NCBI RefSeq assembly: GCF_900100735.1
Contig: NZ_FNCJ01000008.1
Coordinates: 62,001-126,000, forward strand
DNA length: 64,000 nucleotides
Reading direction: 5' to 3'
Source: Paraburkholderia phenazinium
Lineage (GTDB): Bacteria; Pseudomonadota; Gammaproteobacteria; Burkholderiales; Burkholderiaceae
A program made the translations under genes and the position numbers. Each line of letters starts with the position of its first letter. Position 1 is the stretch's first letter. Below, one piece after another: positions 33,544 through 41,667 of this stretch. The notes under the pieces were generated by a model, which made no database searches, was not told where the DNA came from, and saw nothing but the letters and a program-made list of their open reading frames with translations.

Positions 33544-33559
33544 CTGTATGTTTATACAG
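33544..33559 (-). promoter_or_regulatory. LexA (SOS) box of the FAN1-helicase operon
   Basis: CTGTATGTTTATACAG fits the CTGT-N8-ACAG consensus of beta/gamma-proteobacterial LexA exactly, with AT-rich spacer, and is followed by TA as in the extended consensus. It ends 26 bases upstream of the FAN1 start codon (33518), the usual place for repression. The only other nearby start, on the opposite strand, is 240 bases away. Confidence 0.85.
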
Positions 33560-33799
33560 TAATGATAGCAAAACCGGTGGGATGGGCGCACCTTCGCGAG
33601 GTACGCCGTAGCGGTAGAAGAATCCAGAACGCGAGTTCATGCCGCGACGCTTGCCAGTACCTCGGCCCTGAAAATAGCTTGGCGCGGCTTGTTTCGCAGC
33701 GCAACTGCAAGATCGGAAACGCGAGTAGACATGTGAGATCTCTCCCGAAATAATGTGGGAGCCAAGCTCACATTTTGTTCGAATCAGGAGAGTGACACG

Positions 33800-34333
33800 A
33801 TGGGTGTAAGTGAATTGCTGCTGAAGATGTTCCGCTATCAGGCGTGGGCCAATGGCGAGCTCCTCGATGCAATGGATAGCGTGAGCGCAGAGCGTCATCC
33901 TGCGGAACTGCATCTTGCCATCCGCTTGATGAATCATTGCCTGGTGGTGAACAGGATCTTCGTCGCTCATCTCACAGGCGAACCTCATCACTTCCAGGCG
34001 GACAATACGCCGGACACCCCAGATCTCGCAGAACTGCGTGCTAACCTGGCGGCGACAGACCAGTGGTACCTTGACTACCTGCGGACGGTTACACCGGCGA
34101 TGCTGTCCGAATCTGTTGCGTTTGCCTTCACCGATGGCGACAATGGGTATATGACGCGCGAAGAAATGCTGACCCATGTCGTGACCCATGGCGGTTATCA
34201 CCGCGGTGAGGCAGGACGGATTCTGGTTCAGATTTCCAAAAGCTCGGAACAAGGCATCAAATTGCCTTGGGACACCTATGCCGTGCATCTGCATAGGACA
34301 GAGCCCACGCGCCGGTTGCGTGGTGCGGCGTAA
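33800..34333 (+). CDS. DinB-family (YfiT/DinB-like) four-helix protein
   Basis: 177 residues from the ATG at 33800, preceded by AGGAG nine bases away; the frame opens 15 codons earlier without a ribosome site. The DinB-like four-helix bundle is recognisable from the N-terminal LLLKMFRYQAWANGELLDAM, the metal-binding His of RLMNHCLVV and the HVVTHGGYHRGE pair near residue 125, a typical three-His metal site. Family members include thiol transferases (bacillithiol or mycothiol dependent) and many uncharacterised proteins; the name comes from Bacillus DNA-damage gene dinB and does not imply the polymerase. Stands alone; the LysR remnant lies convergently downstream. Confidence 0.85.
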   Translation: MGVSELLLKMFRYQAWANGELLDAMDSVSAERHPAELHLAIRLMNHCLVVNRIFVAHLTGEPHHFQADNTPDTPDLAELRANLAATDQWYLDYLRTVTPAMLSESVAFAFTDGDNGYMTREEMLTHVVTHGGYHRGEAGRILVQISKSSEQGIKLPWDTYAVHLHRTEPTRRLRGAA

Positions 34334-34367
34334 TCTATTGAAGGTACAAAGGTCTGCTACGTTTCCT

Positions 34368-35097
34368 CTAACGAGACTCCCACTTGGCCCATTCGCGCAC
34401 GGCCTGCGAAAACAGCCTGAGCGTGGTCGGCGAATGTCGATTGGCCGGATAGTAGAGACACAAGCCCGGTAACGAAGGGCTCCAGTCAGGAAGCAGATGC
34501 ACCAGTCGGCCAGACGCGAGGTGCTCCACCACGTGATACTCCGGAACCCACGCAATGCCGATGGCGGCCAGCGCGGCATCGACCATCAGGTTCGTATTGC
34601 CAAGCGTCATCGGACCGTCAACGTCGATGCTGGCGCTGCTGCCCCGGCGTTCCAGATCCCAGCGATAGAGCGTGCCGCTCGCAAACCGGAAACGGATGCA
34701 CCTATGCTGCTTCAGGTCCTGCGGGGTTTTCGGCGGTTTGTGGTGCGAAAGATAAGCCGGTGACGCGACTGCGGCGAAGCGGAACCCGGGGCCGAATTCG
34801 ACGGCAATCATATCGCGCGGCACGTCGCCAAGAACCCGGATGCCGGCATCAAAACCGTCGGCGACGATATCCACGAGCCGGGTGTCCACGACAATTTCGA
34901 CGTGGATGCCGGGATAAGCGGCCAGAAAATCCGGCAGGACATGACGAACCAGCGGTTTGGCCCCGGCTTCGGCGGCGCTGATCCGTATCGATCCAGATGG
35001 CCGGTCGCCTGCCGAGGCCACTTCGTTGATTCCATCTTCCAGGTCGGCCAGCGCCGGGCCGACTCGCCGCAGCAGATGCTCGCCAGCCTCGGTTATC
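34368..35097 (-). pseudogene. LysR-type regulator lacking the DNA-binding domain (deletion remnant)
   Basis: The frame starting near 35138 carries the LysR linker end (ITEAGEHLLRRVGPALADLE) and a complete effector domain (SGSIRISAAEAGAKPLVRHV through LLPDWSPSLPGLCLYYPANRH). The roughly 60-residue HTH normally preceding 'TEAGE' is missing: upstream of about 35096 the minus frame is just the antisense of an SDR tail. Without its HTH the product could not bind DNA. The homology resembles the complete LysR at 54139-55059 (DWCPTFQGLHAYYASRRES), a regulator class often divergent from oxidoreductase genes. Confidence 0.85.
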
Positions 35098-35292
35098 TCT
35101 CCATGCGCCGTGGCCACCGAACTCCCGAGCAGTATCACTGAGCCCGGCGTCGCCGGATTTGTGCAAAAATTCTACGAAGACATCGCGATCCCGGCCGAAT
35201 CTTTCGCCCGCGCGGTGGCCTTCGCAATTAGCCAGCCGCCGGAAGTGGATGTGAACGAAATCCTGTTCCGCCCTACTCGTCAGGAAGGCTAA
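35092..35292 (+). pseudogene. C-terminal remnant of a short-chain dehydrogenase gene
   Basis: 66 codons ending in TAA-flanked stop at 35290-35292 encode VISPCAVATELPSSITEP followed by FYEDIAIPAESFARAVAFA and a C-terminal VNEILFRPTRQEG. This is the standard end of one SDR subfamily (VISPGAVATELP...NEILFRPTRQ). The first two thirds of the gene, with the cofactor loop and the Tyr-Lys catalytic pair, are absent; the sequence switches to antisense LysR at 35086-35097. Confidence 0.85.
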
Positions 35293-35375
35293 GCGCATTG
35301 CACCGATAGAACGCCGTCACCTCGGCTGACGAATTGACGGCACTTGAAAAGCACATAGCGAACCGGCAACCCGCC

Positions 35376-35939
35376 ATGTCAGATATCGTTTCGTTTCTGG
35401 CGATCTTCGTCGTCACCACTGCTTGTTTATCGCTCATTGTCGTTCAGCTATTGACGGGCGTCCCTTCGCTTTCCTTGAGCGCGTCTGAAGCCGCTGACGC
35501 CATTGCGCTATTGAAAGACGCGAACCTTCCGCAACGGGCGGTCATCTATGAGCTAGGCAGCGGCTGGGGCGCGCTTGTGATCGCTTTGGCACGCGCGTTC
35601 CCGAATGCCGAGGTGCGAGGCATCGAAATATCGCCTCTGCCCTACCTGGTGGCTCGGTTCCGGACCCGCAAGATGCCGAATGTTTCGCTGATATGGGGAG
35701 ACTTCAACAAGCGCGACCTGGCAGATGCCGATGCAGTGACCTGCTATTTGATGCGCAATCCGATGGTTAAGCTGGCCAACCTGCTCGACGGAATGTTAAA
35801 GCCCGGCACACGGGTCGTATCGGTTGCGTTCTGGTTTCGCGGTCGTCAGGTGGCCGCCACCCGGCAAGGACGCATGCGCGGAGCGGTCGCTTTGTATCAC
35901 TGGCCGGCGATTAAGCCTGATTGGCGATACAACGATTGA
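35376..35939 (+). CDS. Membrane-anchored class I SAM-dependent methyltransferase
   Basis: 187 residues from the ATG at 35376; a TTG at 35334 would extend it by 14 residues. Residues 4-27 are one hydrophobic segment (IVSFLAIFVVTTACLSLIVVQ region), predicting an inner-membrane anchor. The methyltransferase core begins with motif I YELGSGWGALVIALARAFP and motif II VRGIEISPLP, then GDFNKRDLADADAVTCYL in place of motif IV. The family is found as small membrane-tethered methyltransferases of unknown substrate. It lies just downstream of the SDR remnant and 58 bases before the end of a second, convergent methyltransferase gene. Confidence 0.82.
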   Translation: MSDIVSFLAIFVVTTACLSLIVVQLLTGVPSLSLSASEAADAIALLKDANLPQRAVIYELGSGWGALVIALARAFPNAEVRGIEISPLPYLVARFRTRKMPNVSLIWGDFNKRDLADADAVTCYLMRNPMVKLANLLDGMLKPGTRVVSVAFWFRGRQVAATRQGRMRGAVALYHWPAIKPDWRYND

Positions 35940-35997
35940 AGAGCCGTAGCGTCTGCGGGCATCGCGGTGCGGATGACGATACTTCCAGATCCCACTG

Positions 35998-36597
35998 CTA
36001 CCTCCTCAACCCAACAAAGCTCCAACTCACATCCGCTCTCCCAAGCATATCCTCGCGACTGCTGCAATGATGCTTGTGCAGTCCAGCCCGCATCCCAAGC
36101 GCGACCGTCTCGTCCGCGGACACATCGAACATGCGCCGCCCAACCGGCACTGGGCCATGCCTGAGAGACATAATCACCAGGCCACCCTCATCCAGCAACT
36201 CCGCAATCGCGAACATAGCTATTTCGCGCTCCGACGCATCGAGATGCATCCAGACGGCAGTCAGCAAGATCAGATCAAATCGCTGACGCCTGCCGCGCAT
36301 GACATGCAGCATAGGCAACTGATCATCAACCCATTCGAGATTCGCAAGCGCGTGAAGCCGTTGCCCTTCGCTCCTCAACTCCGGCGTTGGTTCGACTGCT
36401 ACGACCTGATGCCCAAGCTTGGCAAGCGCCGCTGCATCGCGGCCGGAACCGGCCCCGATGTCGAGCACGTGACTGGCTTTCAGAGGGATCAAGTGAATCA
36501 CATCCCTATGAACATCCTCGAATTTAATGCTTTCATACTGGATGGCCAGCTTCGCCGCCTCGGCGCCATATCCCGCGGTCCCTGCTATATCGCTCAT
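35998..36597 (-). CDS. Class I SAM-dependent methyltransferase
   Basis: 199 residues. Motif I is HVLDIGAGSGRDAAALAKLG (near residues 42-61), with VVAVEPTPELR as motif II and FDLILLTAVWMHLD as the motif IV strand, typical of the UbiE/Tellurite-resistance-type methyltransferase fold. The GRD (not GTG) ending of motif I and the C-terminal VSWSFVGLRR fit the tellurite-resistance/thiopurine methyltransferase-like group, but the substrate is unknown. Transcribed alone, between a convergent methyltransferase and the ArsR-AHSA1-DUF1801 operon. Confidence 0.85.
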   Translation of the reverse strand: MSDIAGTAGYGAEAAKLAIQYESIKFEDVHRDVIHLIPLKASHVLDIGAGSGRDAAALAKLGHQVVAVEPTPELRSEGQRLHALANLEWVDDQLPMLHVMRGRRQRFDLILLTAVWMHLDASEREIAMFAIAELLDEGGLVIMSLRHGPVPVGRRMFDVSADETVALGMRAGLHKHHCSSREDMLGRADVSWSFVGLRR

Positions 36598-36655
36598 GGA
36601 ATCTCTTGGATTGAGACGTACTATCGGCTAAAGATAAAGTTGAGGCCCGCCAACC

Positions 36656-37072
36656 TCACGCCTCTTCGCTCTTTGCTTTCGCTCGGGAACGCGCTGGCGC
36701 GTTCTTCTTCAATTTGAGCTGGTTGTATTCAATAGCGGCAAGGACGAGCTTTTTTAGCGCACGCTCATTCACCTCGTCACCCTCGAAAAAATCGATCGCC
36801 CGCCTCGCGTTGCCTTCAAGGCCCGCGTTAAAGAGCTTGTCGGGATCCGGCAAGCCCGCCCCGTGCGCAAAAGTAACCTTCACCTTCCCTTTATGGGCAT
36901 TCGCGACCGCAATCATTCCGTCGCGAGACCACACCGGACTTCCCATCCACTTCCATTCCTCGACGATGTCTCGATCGGCCGCGAGGATAGTCTTGCGGAC
37001 AGTAGCGAACGTTTTGCCACGCCAGTCTGTAATTCCTGCGATCAGTTGGTCGATTTGTTCCGAAGGCTTCAT
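36656..37072 (-). CDS. DUF1801 domain protein
   Basis: 138 residues from the ATG at 37072, which has GGAG six bases upstream. The fold signature EQIDQLIAGITDWRGKTFATVR, with EEWKWMGSPVWSRDGMIA and KVKVTFAHGAGLPDP, is that of DUF1801/YdhG-like proteins, small soluble proteins of unknown function that frequently sit next to AHSA1/SRPBCC genes. The last 15 residues are a Lys/Arg/Ala-rich tail. It is the third gene of the ArsR-AHSA1-DUF1801 operon, 30 bases behind AHSA1. Confidence 0.87.
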   Translation of the reverse strand: MKPSEQIDQLIAGITDWRGKTFATVRKTILAADRDIVEEWKWMGSPVWSRDGMIAVANAHKGKVKVTFAHGAGLPDPDKLFNAGLEGNARRAIDFFEGDEVNERALKKLVLAAIEYNQLKLKKNAPARSRAKAKSEEA

Positions 37073-37101
37073 TGGATCTCCCGTTTTTAGTTGTGCCGGC
37101 A

Positions 37102-37512
37102 TCAATCTATCCGCGCCAACACCTGCTCAAGGTTCGCGAAGAACTTCTTCCACCCGTACCCGGCGCCATGGTACGCCTGCTGCTGATCCGGCCTGAAGCC
37201 CGACTGTTCCATGCGCAGGTGCGTCCCCGTACTCGTAGGGGTAAGAGTCCAGGTGACGACACTCTCTAGACCGTAGGCCGCCCAGGTGTAAGACAGCGTT
37301 TTGTTTGGCTCGACTACGAGAACCTCGCAGTCGACAGCGCCCCAGTCTGCACGAAGATTGAAACGGTGGCCCATGTCGGGCTTGAAGTCGCTCTTCATCA
37401 GCCACTCCTCGATCAGGTGTGGTTGAGTCAGCGCGCGCCAGATCTTTTCTGGCGGATGAGGCATCTCACGTTCGACGACGACGGAGAGCGTTTCGGTCAG
37501 CTTGTCGTTCAT
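37102..37512 (-). CDS. AHSA1/SRPBCC-domain protein
   Basis: 136 residues from the ATG at 37512, which overlaps the ArsR stop by four bases and has AGGA upstream; the longer frame is antisense to ArsR. The Bet v1-like START/SRPBCC fold is evident from EREMPHPPEKIWRALTQPHLIEEWLM and the C-terminal GYGWKKFFANLEQVL helix. AHSA1-type proteins bind a hydrophobic ligand in a deep cavity; pairing with an ArsR repressor is common and suggests a small-molecule-responsive unit. Function otherwise unknown. Confidence 0.9.
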   Translation of the reverse strand: MNDKLTETLSVVVEREMPHPPEKIWRALTQPHLIEEWLMKSDFKPDMGHRFNLRADWGAVDCEVLVVEPNKTLSYTWAAYGLESVVTWTLTPTSTGTHLRMEQSGFRPDQQQAYHGAGYGWKKFFANLEQVLARID

Positions 37513-37832
37513 TGGTCCATCCTTTTCAGCAGGTCTTCGAGGAGGTCGAACCGGCTCTGCCAGAAACTGGCCATCTGACTTGTCCAGTCGAACAGTGGAG
37601 CAAGCGCGCCGAACTGTGCGCTGTAGTGTGTCTGGCGACCTTGATGGCGGTCGAGCACGAGGCCGGCTTGCTTCAAGAGCGCAAGATGCTTGGACACGGC
37701 CGGTTGCGAAACGCCGGCTTGAGCCGTCAGGGCGGCGACCGTTTGCTCTCCTTCGCGACACAAGCGTTCGAAGATAGCTCGCCGGGTCGGATCGGCGAGC
37801 GTTCTGAAGAGCATATCCTGGGCGTTCGGCAT
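37509..37832 (-). CDS. ArsR-family repressor
   Basis: 107 residues. The winged HTH is clear: MLFRTLADPTRRAIFERL, then QAGVSQPAVSKHLALLKQAGLV (recognition helix near residues 38-58) and DRHQGRQTHYSAQ as the wing. The metal-binding ELCVCDL box of arsenic/zinc sensors is absent, so it belongs to the large metal-independent group that pairs with SRPBCC genes. It is the first gene of the ArsR-AHSA1-DUF1801 operon and very likely represses it through the palindrome at 37837-37862, whose end lies four bases from the start codon. Confidence 0.93.
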   Translation of the reverse strand: MPNAQDMLFRTLADPTRRAIFERLCREGEQTVAALTAQAGVSQPAVSKHLALLKQAGLVLDRHQGRQTHYSAQFGALAPLFDWTSQMASFWQSRFDLLEDLLKRMDQ

Positions 37833-37836
37833 ATTG

Positions 37837-37862
37837 AATCCATAGCCATATGGTTATGGATT
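37837..37862. promoter_or_regulatory. ArsR operator (26-bp near-perfect palindrome)
   Basis: Left arm AATCCATA-G-CCAT and right arm ATGG-T-TATGGATT are mirror complements with a single mismatch pair around the centre at 37849.5. It begins five bases upstream of the arsR ATG, so binding would block initiation. Confidence 0.8.
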
Positions 37863-37977
37863 AAAATACTACTGCGGAACTATCCGCATGGCAAGGAGGG
37901 ATTTGGATCGAGCAAAGGCGGCGGCAGCTTGGGCGAGCGCGGCACGCTCATAGCAGGTGAAAGCACTCGCACCGCAT

Positions 37978-38006
37978 GCGATGCGACGCGACGCGACGCG
38001 ACGCGG
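37978..38006. repeat. Pentanucleotide tandem repeat (GCGAC)
   Basis: GCGAT followed by four GCGAC units and a partial GCGG, ending two bases before the stop of the AraC regulator (38009). A simple-sequence tract that could vary in length; it is outside coding sequence apart from a possible effect on transcript ends. Confidence 0.8.
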
Positions 38007-38008
38007 CC

Positions 38009-39049
38009 TTATTGGACCGCCTCGCGCAACGACTCCGAAGGCAGCTTGCCGAATAGCTTGCGATAGTCCGTCGCGAACTGGCTCAAATGCCAGAACCCCC
38101 AATCGGCAGCAACGCCTTGCACCGTTTTCGGCAGCCGGTCCTGCGGTGAGCTCAAATCGCGCCGCACGCCATTGAGCCGGATCGCTCGCAGATACGACAT
38201 GGGCGTCATGCCCAAGGTCTCTTTGAAACAGTACTGCAAGGTACGCCGGCTGACGTGAAACTGGCGGCACAACTCGGGGACCGAAACCGGGCGATTACGG
38301 TTGGCGAGGATATAGTCACGCGCCTGCATGACGATCCAATATCGATCCGATTTCGAGCGGCTTTCAGGCAGATCGTCGGTTTGCCACGAGCCCGCCAGAT
38401 CGAACAACATGGCAAGGACACACGACTGCACGTTAGCGCTTGCGACAGCGGAAAGCGGCTGCGAATCTTCTTGCGCAGTCTGCAAGAGAATCGATAAGGC
38501 TTCGCACAAGTGAGCCTTGCGCGCTGCGCCGACATGGAGAATCTGCCGTCTCAGCACCTCGTCAGAAAAATCGATGCGCTCGACCTCGTGGGCATAGGTG
38601 CGTAATTCGGCTTCGTCGATCACCACGCCCAGGATCCGGTATCCGCCCGCCGTCACCAACTCGAACTCGTCCCGCCCGCGCATCACCGCGAGCGCGTCGT
38701 CCGCAATCAGATGACCGTCGATCAAACCTGGGCCATCATTTTTCAACGGAATGCCGAACCAGTAGGCATCCGAACCAACCTCGCAGGTTTGCCGCAGCGC
38801 ATGACTGGTGGTTTCACAGAATACCGTCATGTCGAGCAGACATAACTCGCTCACGCTACCGGAAAAGGCACCGGGCGTCAGTTGATCGTAGGTTTGCCGC
38901 CAGCCCGAAAGATTTCTTGCTTGCTCGTCCGCATCTCTCGCGACCCTCGTGCTGACGCAAAAACCGTCTGCAAGGTCCGGCGCCGCGGCGTCCGCAATCG
39001 ACGACCCATAGGATCCTTCAAGCTCTGGCTCAGCAGAAAATAAAGTCAT
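38009..39049 (-). CDS. EutR-like AraC-family regulator
   Basis: 346 residues. The C-terminal AraC DNA-binding domain has two HTHs: VPELCRQFHVSRRTLQYCFK (near 255-275) and the second with VAADWGFWHLSQFATDYRKLFG (near 315-336). The N-terminal sensor half resembles E. coli EutR: GWRQTYDQLTPGAFSGS, LRQTCEVG, WFGIPLKNDGPG, and EFELVTAGGYRILGVVID. EutR activates ethanolamine utilisation genes when it binds ethanolamine (with cobalamin in enterobacteria). The similarity is judged by eye from remembered family sequence. No eutBC genes are present; the neighbouring operon 40148-45669 makes an amino-alcohol inducer plausible. The start ATG at 39049 has no strong ribosome site. Confidence 0.85.
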   Translation of the reverse strand: MTLFSAEPELEGSYGSSIADAAAPDLADGFCVSTRVARDADEQARNLSGWRQTYDQLTPGAFSGSVSELCLLDMTVFCETTSHALRQTCEVGSDAYWFGIPLKNDGPGLIDGHLIADDALAVMRGRDEFELVTAGGYRILGVVIDEAELRTYAHEVERIDFSDEVLRRQILHVGAARKAHLCEALSILLQTAQEDSQPLSAVASANVQSCVLAMLFDLAGSWQTDDLPESRSKSDRYWIVMQARDYILANRNRPVSVPELCRQFHVSRRTLQYCFKETLGMTPMSYLRAIRLNGVRRDLSSPQDRLPKTVQGVAADWGFWHLSQFATDYRKLFGKLPSESLREAVQ

Positions 39050-39173
39050 ATGCGTACTTGTCAGGTTTGAGTGCCGTTTTTACTCCACCGCTCACAGCGG
39101 GTACACTACGCCGAGGTGTGGCGCACCCCACGCGCTCCTGGCTACTTCTCGCGGCGGCAAATCAGCCGGTCTT

Positions 39174-40145
39174 ATGCAAAATGGCATCAATTTCGATCTG
39201 AAGGCGCTCGAAGTCTTCGTGCTCGTCGTCGAATCCGGTGGCATGACGGCCGCCGGTCAACGGCTCAACCTCACGCAGTCTTCGGTCTCGCAAACGCTAT
39301 CGAACCTGGAACAAACCCTCAATCTGCAATTGCTGGACCGCTCGCAACGGCCCCCAATGCTGACACCCGTGGGTCGCCAGTTCTACAACCGGGCCTGCGC
39401 GCTGCTGGACGACGCCAGGCATTTGAGTCAAGAGTTCTGCAAGCCGCACGGCGAACCGCTCAAACATATTCGCATTGCGCTGGTCGATTCCATGGCTACC
39501 AGCATCGGCGCCGAGCTGCTGGCCGCAATACGGCAGCGCACCTCCAACTGGTCGATGGTGACCGGCCAATCGCATCAACATGCCGAAGCCTTGTTGTCCA
39601 GACGCGTAGACATTATCGTCTCCGATGATGCGGTTTCAAAAAACCCTTCGCTGTACCGTCAGCGTATCTTGCGCGAACCATTCGTACTGGTGTTGCCCGG
39701 CGACTTCAAAGGAACCGTACCCTCGCTGCGCAGCCTGCTGGTCAGAGACGACTTCATCCGCTACAGCAATACCACCGTGATTGGCCGCAGCATCGAAACC
39801 CAGTTGGAGAAATGGGGGATTCAACCACCGGTACGCCTGCAGCTCGACAATACCTTCGCCATCATGTCTCTCGTGATGGCCAATGCCGGCTGGACCATCA
39901 CCACGCCGCTATGCCTGTTGCAGTCGGGGCTGACCCCGGACAACAAGTTCTCGCAGGCGTTTCGCCTGCTGCCGATTCCCGGCGAGGAGTTCTTCCGCGA
40001 ACTCACCATGGTCGCCCGTCAGGACGATCTGGGTTTGCTGCCGCAGCAACTCGCTCAAGACAGCGTGCAATTGCTGAAGAATCGCTTCCTGCCGATCATC
40101 GATGCGAACGCGCCGTGGCTGCTCCCCTCCATTGTGTTGGGCTGA
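39174..40145 (+). CDS. LysR-type regulator beside the gamma-glutamyl operon
   Basis: 323 residues. HTH at 8-68: LKALEVFVLVVESGGMTAAGQRLNLTQSSVSQTLSNLE, followed by LTPVGRQFYNRA. The effector domain spans 95-300 (IRIALVDSMATSIGAELLAAI, RYSNTTVIGRS). It is divergent from the EutR-like gene (124-base intergenic) and convergent with the M81 peptidase gene, whose stop is three bases away. It may co-control the catabolic operon; its inducer is unknown. Confidence 0.92.
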   Translation: MQNGINFDLKALEVFVLVVESGGMTAAGQRLNLTQSSVSQTLSNLEQTLNLQLLDRSQRPPMLTPVGRQFYNRACALLDDARHLSQEFCKPHGEPLKHIRIALVDSMATSIGAELLAAIRQRTSNWSMVTGQSHQHAEALLSRRVDIIVSDDAVSKNPSLYRQRILREPFVLVLPGDFKGTVPSLRSLLVRDDFIRYSNTTVIGRSIETQLEKWGIQPPVRLQLDNTFAIMSLVMANAGWTITTPLCLLQSGLTPDNKFSQAFRLLPIPGEEFFRELTMVARQDDLGLLPQQLAQDSVQLLKNRFLPIIDANAPWLLPSIVLG

Positions 40146-40147
40146 TT

Positions 40148-41629
40148 TCAAAGCAGCCTGATGCCCGGCCTCAATTTTTCGTAACGCAACTGGCGCAAAT
40201 CCGCGACGTTGACCCCGGGCGCGGCCACTACCAGAATTTCCTCGGCCAAGGCGGCAAAATCGGCCCGGAAATGGACCGAGCTCTTTAGGACCAGGATGCG
40301 GTAGTCCGCTGGATCGGCGCCGACATGGCGGAACATGGCCTGATCGGCGGCCTGCTGTTTGCGGCTCGACACTACGATCTCGACGCCGCGAGGGCCACCG
40401 CACCGCACTCGTGCCATCGGCCCGAGATCCATCTGGCAGCCAAGATAGAACGGTCCCGTGCCGGTGAAACGGCCGGTTCCCAGTGCTAGCACTTCAAACG
40501 GAACCTGCAGAGGAGGCGCCCCTACGCCGCTAGACCCACCCAACGGAACCTCAATAACAGCACCGATGCCAGCATGCGTTGCCGCTTCGACAAATCGGGC
40601 ATCGCACAACACGCCAGCGCATACCCGCTGCGCTTGTTGCCGCAGCAGTTCGTGCAGGATATCGGTCGTATCGCCGCTCCCTCCACCGCCCGGGTTGTCC
40701 TGGGTGTCGGCCAGGATGACCGTAGTAGCGCCCTCCGCTCGCACCCCCTGCTCAAGCGCATATGCGACCGCCTCGGTCGGCGCATACAGATGTCCGCCGA
40801 AATCGGCCTGGCTGGCAAGAGCAGCCTGCGTCAACGATGCGACCGCCCGCTCGACCGCCATCCGATCATGGCCATAGGCAATCACGCTGGGGCCACTATG
40901 GTAGATATCGGCAAGCGGGAAACCCGGCACAAACTCGGCCGCAAAAACCTGTTCCGATGCCAGCGATTCGCCGAGCGCAATCAAACCGCGCATCGGTTCG
41001 GTCAATGTGCTTTGCCAAGGCATGGGAATCAGAAAGGGTAACTGGCGAAAGCCCTTGTGCAACACTCTGCCGCCAAGCAAACGGTCGAGCAACACCTGGG
41101 CACGCTGCCCGGTCTGCGCCATATCGACATGCGGATAGCTGCGGTACGTCAGCAGGCCGCTCGCATGTTCGAACATGGCCGGTGTGATATTGGCGTGATA
41201 ATCGAGCGCTACGACAATCGGCAGCGTGGCGCCGACTCTGTGCCGCAGGCGCCGCAGCAACTCGCCCTCGCCGTCCTCCAGATGCTCGCTCACCATCGCG
41301 CCGTGCAGATCGAGAAACAGCGCGTCTAACGGACCCGCATCACGGATCATGCGGTCGAGCATGAAGGCAATCGCTTCGAACGCATCTTCGGTCACTGGGC
41401 CGCTAGGGTTGGCCGAGGCCCACAATAGCGGCACCAGTTGGTGCAACGGCTGCGCAGCCTGGATAAAACCGTCGATCGCCAGGTTGACGCCCGAAACCGC
41501 GCCGAACATCTCCTCGCCAACCAGCAGACCGGGCCACGCATCCGCCTCGACGAAAGTAGCGAAGCGCGCCCGGCTGGCGGCGAAGGTATTCGTCTCGTGT
41601 AAAAAACCCGCGATGCCGATTCTTGCCAC
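40148..41629 (-). CDS. M81-family metallopeptidase/hydrolase (MlrC-like)
   Basis: 493 residues. The N-terminal GIAGFLHETNTFA and internal FLDLHGAMVSEHLEDGEGELLRRLR and VALDYHANITPAMFEHA are the conserved metal-site segments of MlrC (peptidase family M81; Zn ligands from D and H residues). MlrC was named for breaking linearised microcystin, but most family members lie in unrelated catabolic clusters and hydrolyse amide bonds of unknown substrates. Last gene of the leftward GS-ALDH-ADH-M81 operon, 38 bases behind the alcohol dehydrogenase. In that context I infer that it hydrolyses a gamma-glutamyl amide end product to glutamate plus an amino acid. Confidence 0.88.
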   Translation of the reverse strand: MARIGIAGFLHETNTFAASRARFATFVEADAWPGLLVGEEMFGAVSGVNLAIDGFIQAAQPLHQLVPLLWASANPSGPVTEDAFEAIAFMLDRMIRDAGPLDALFLDLHGAMVSEHLEDGEGELLRRLRHRVGATLPIVVALDYHANITPAMFEHASGLLTYRSYPHVDMAQTGQRAQVLLDRLLGGRVLHKGFRQLPFLIPMPWQSTLTEPMRGLIALGESLASEQVFAAEFVPGFPLADIYHSGPSVIAYGHDRMAVERAVASLTQAALASQADFGGHLYAPTEAVAYALEQGVRAEGATTVILADTQDNPGGGGSGDTTDILHELLRQQAQRVCAGVLCDARFVEAATHAGIGAVIEVPLGGSSGVGAPPLQVPFEVLALGTGRFTGTGPFYLGCQMDLGPMARVRCGGPRGVEIVVSSRKQQAADQAMFRHVGADPADYRILVLKSSVHFRADFAALAEEILVVAAPGVNVADLRQLRYEKLRPGIRLL

Positions 41630-41667
41630 ACCATCCTCTCAATAAAGCTGACTCGTGCCGATTGGCG

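Noticed and set aside
33380..34579. 399-codon minus frame spanning the LexA box and DinB gene
   Set aside because: Covers parts of three real features in other frames and resembles no protein.
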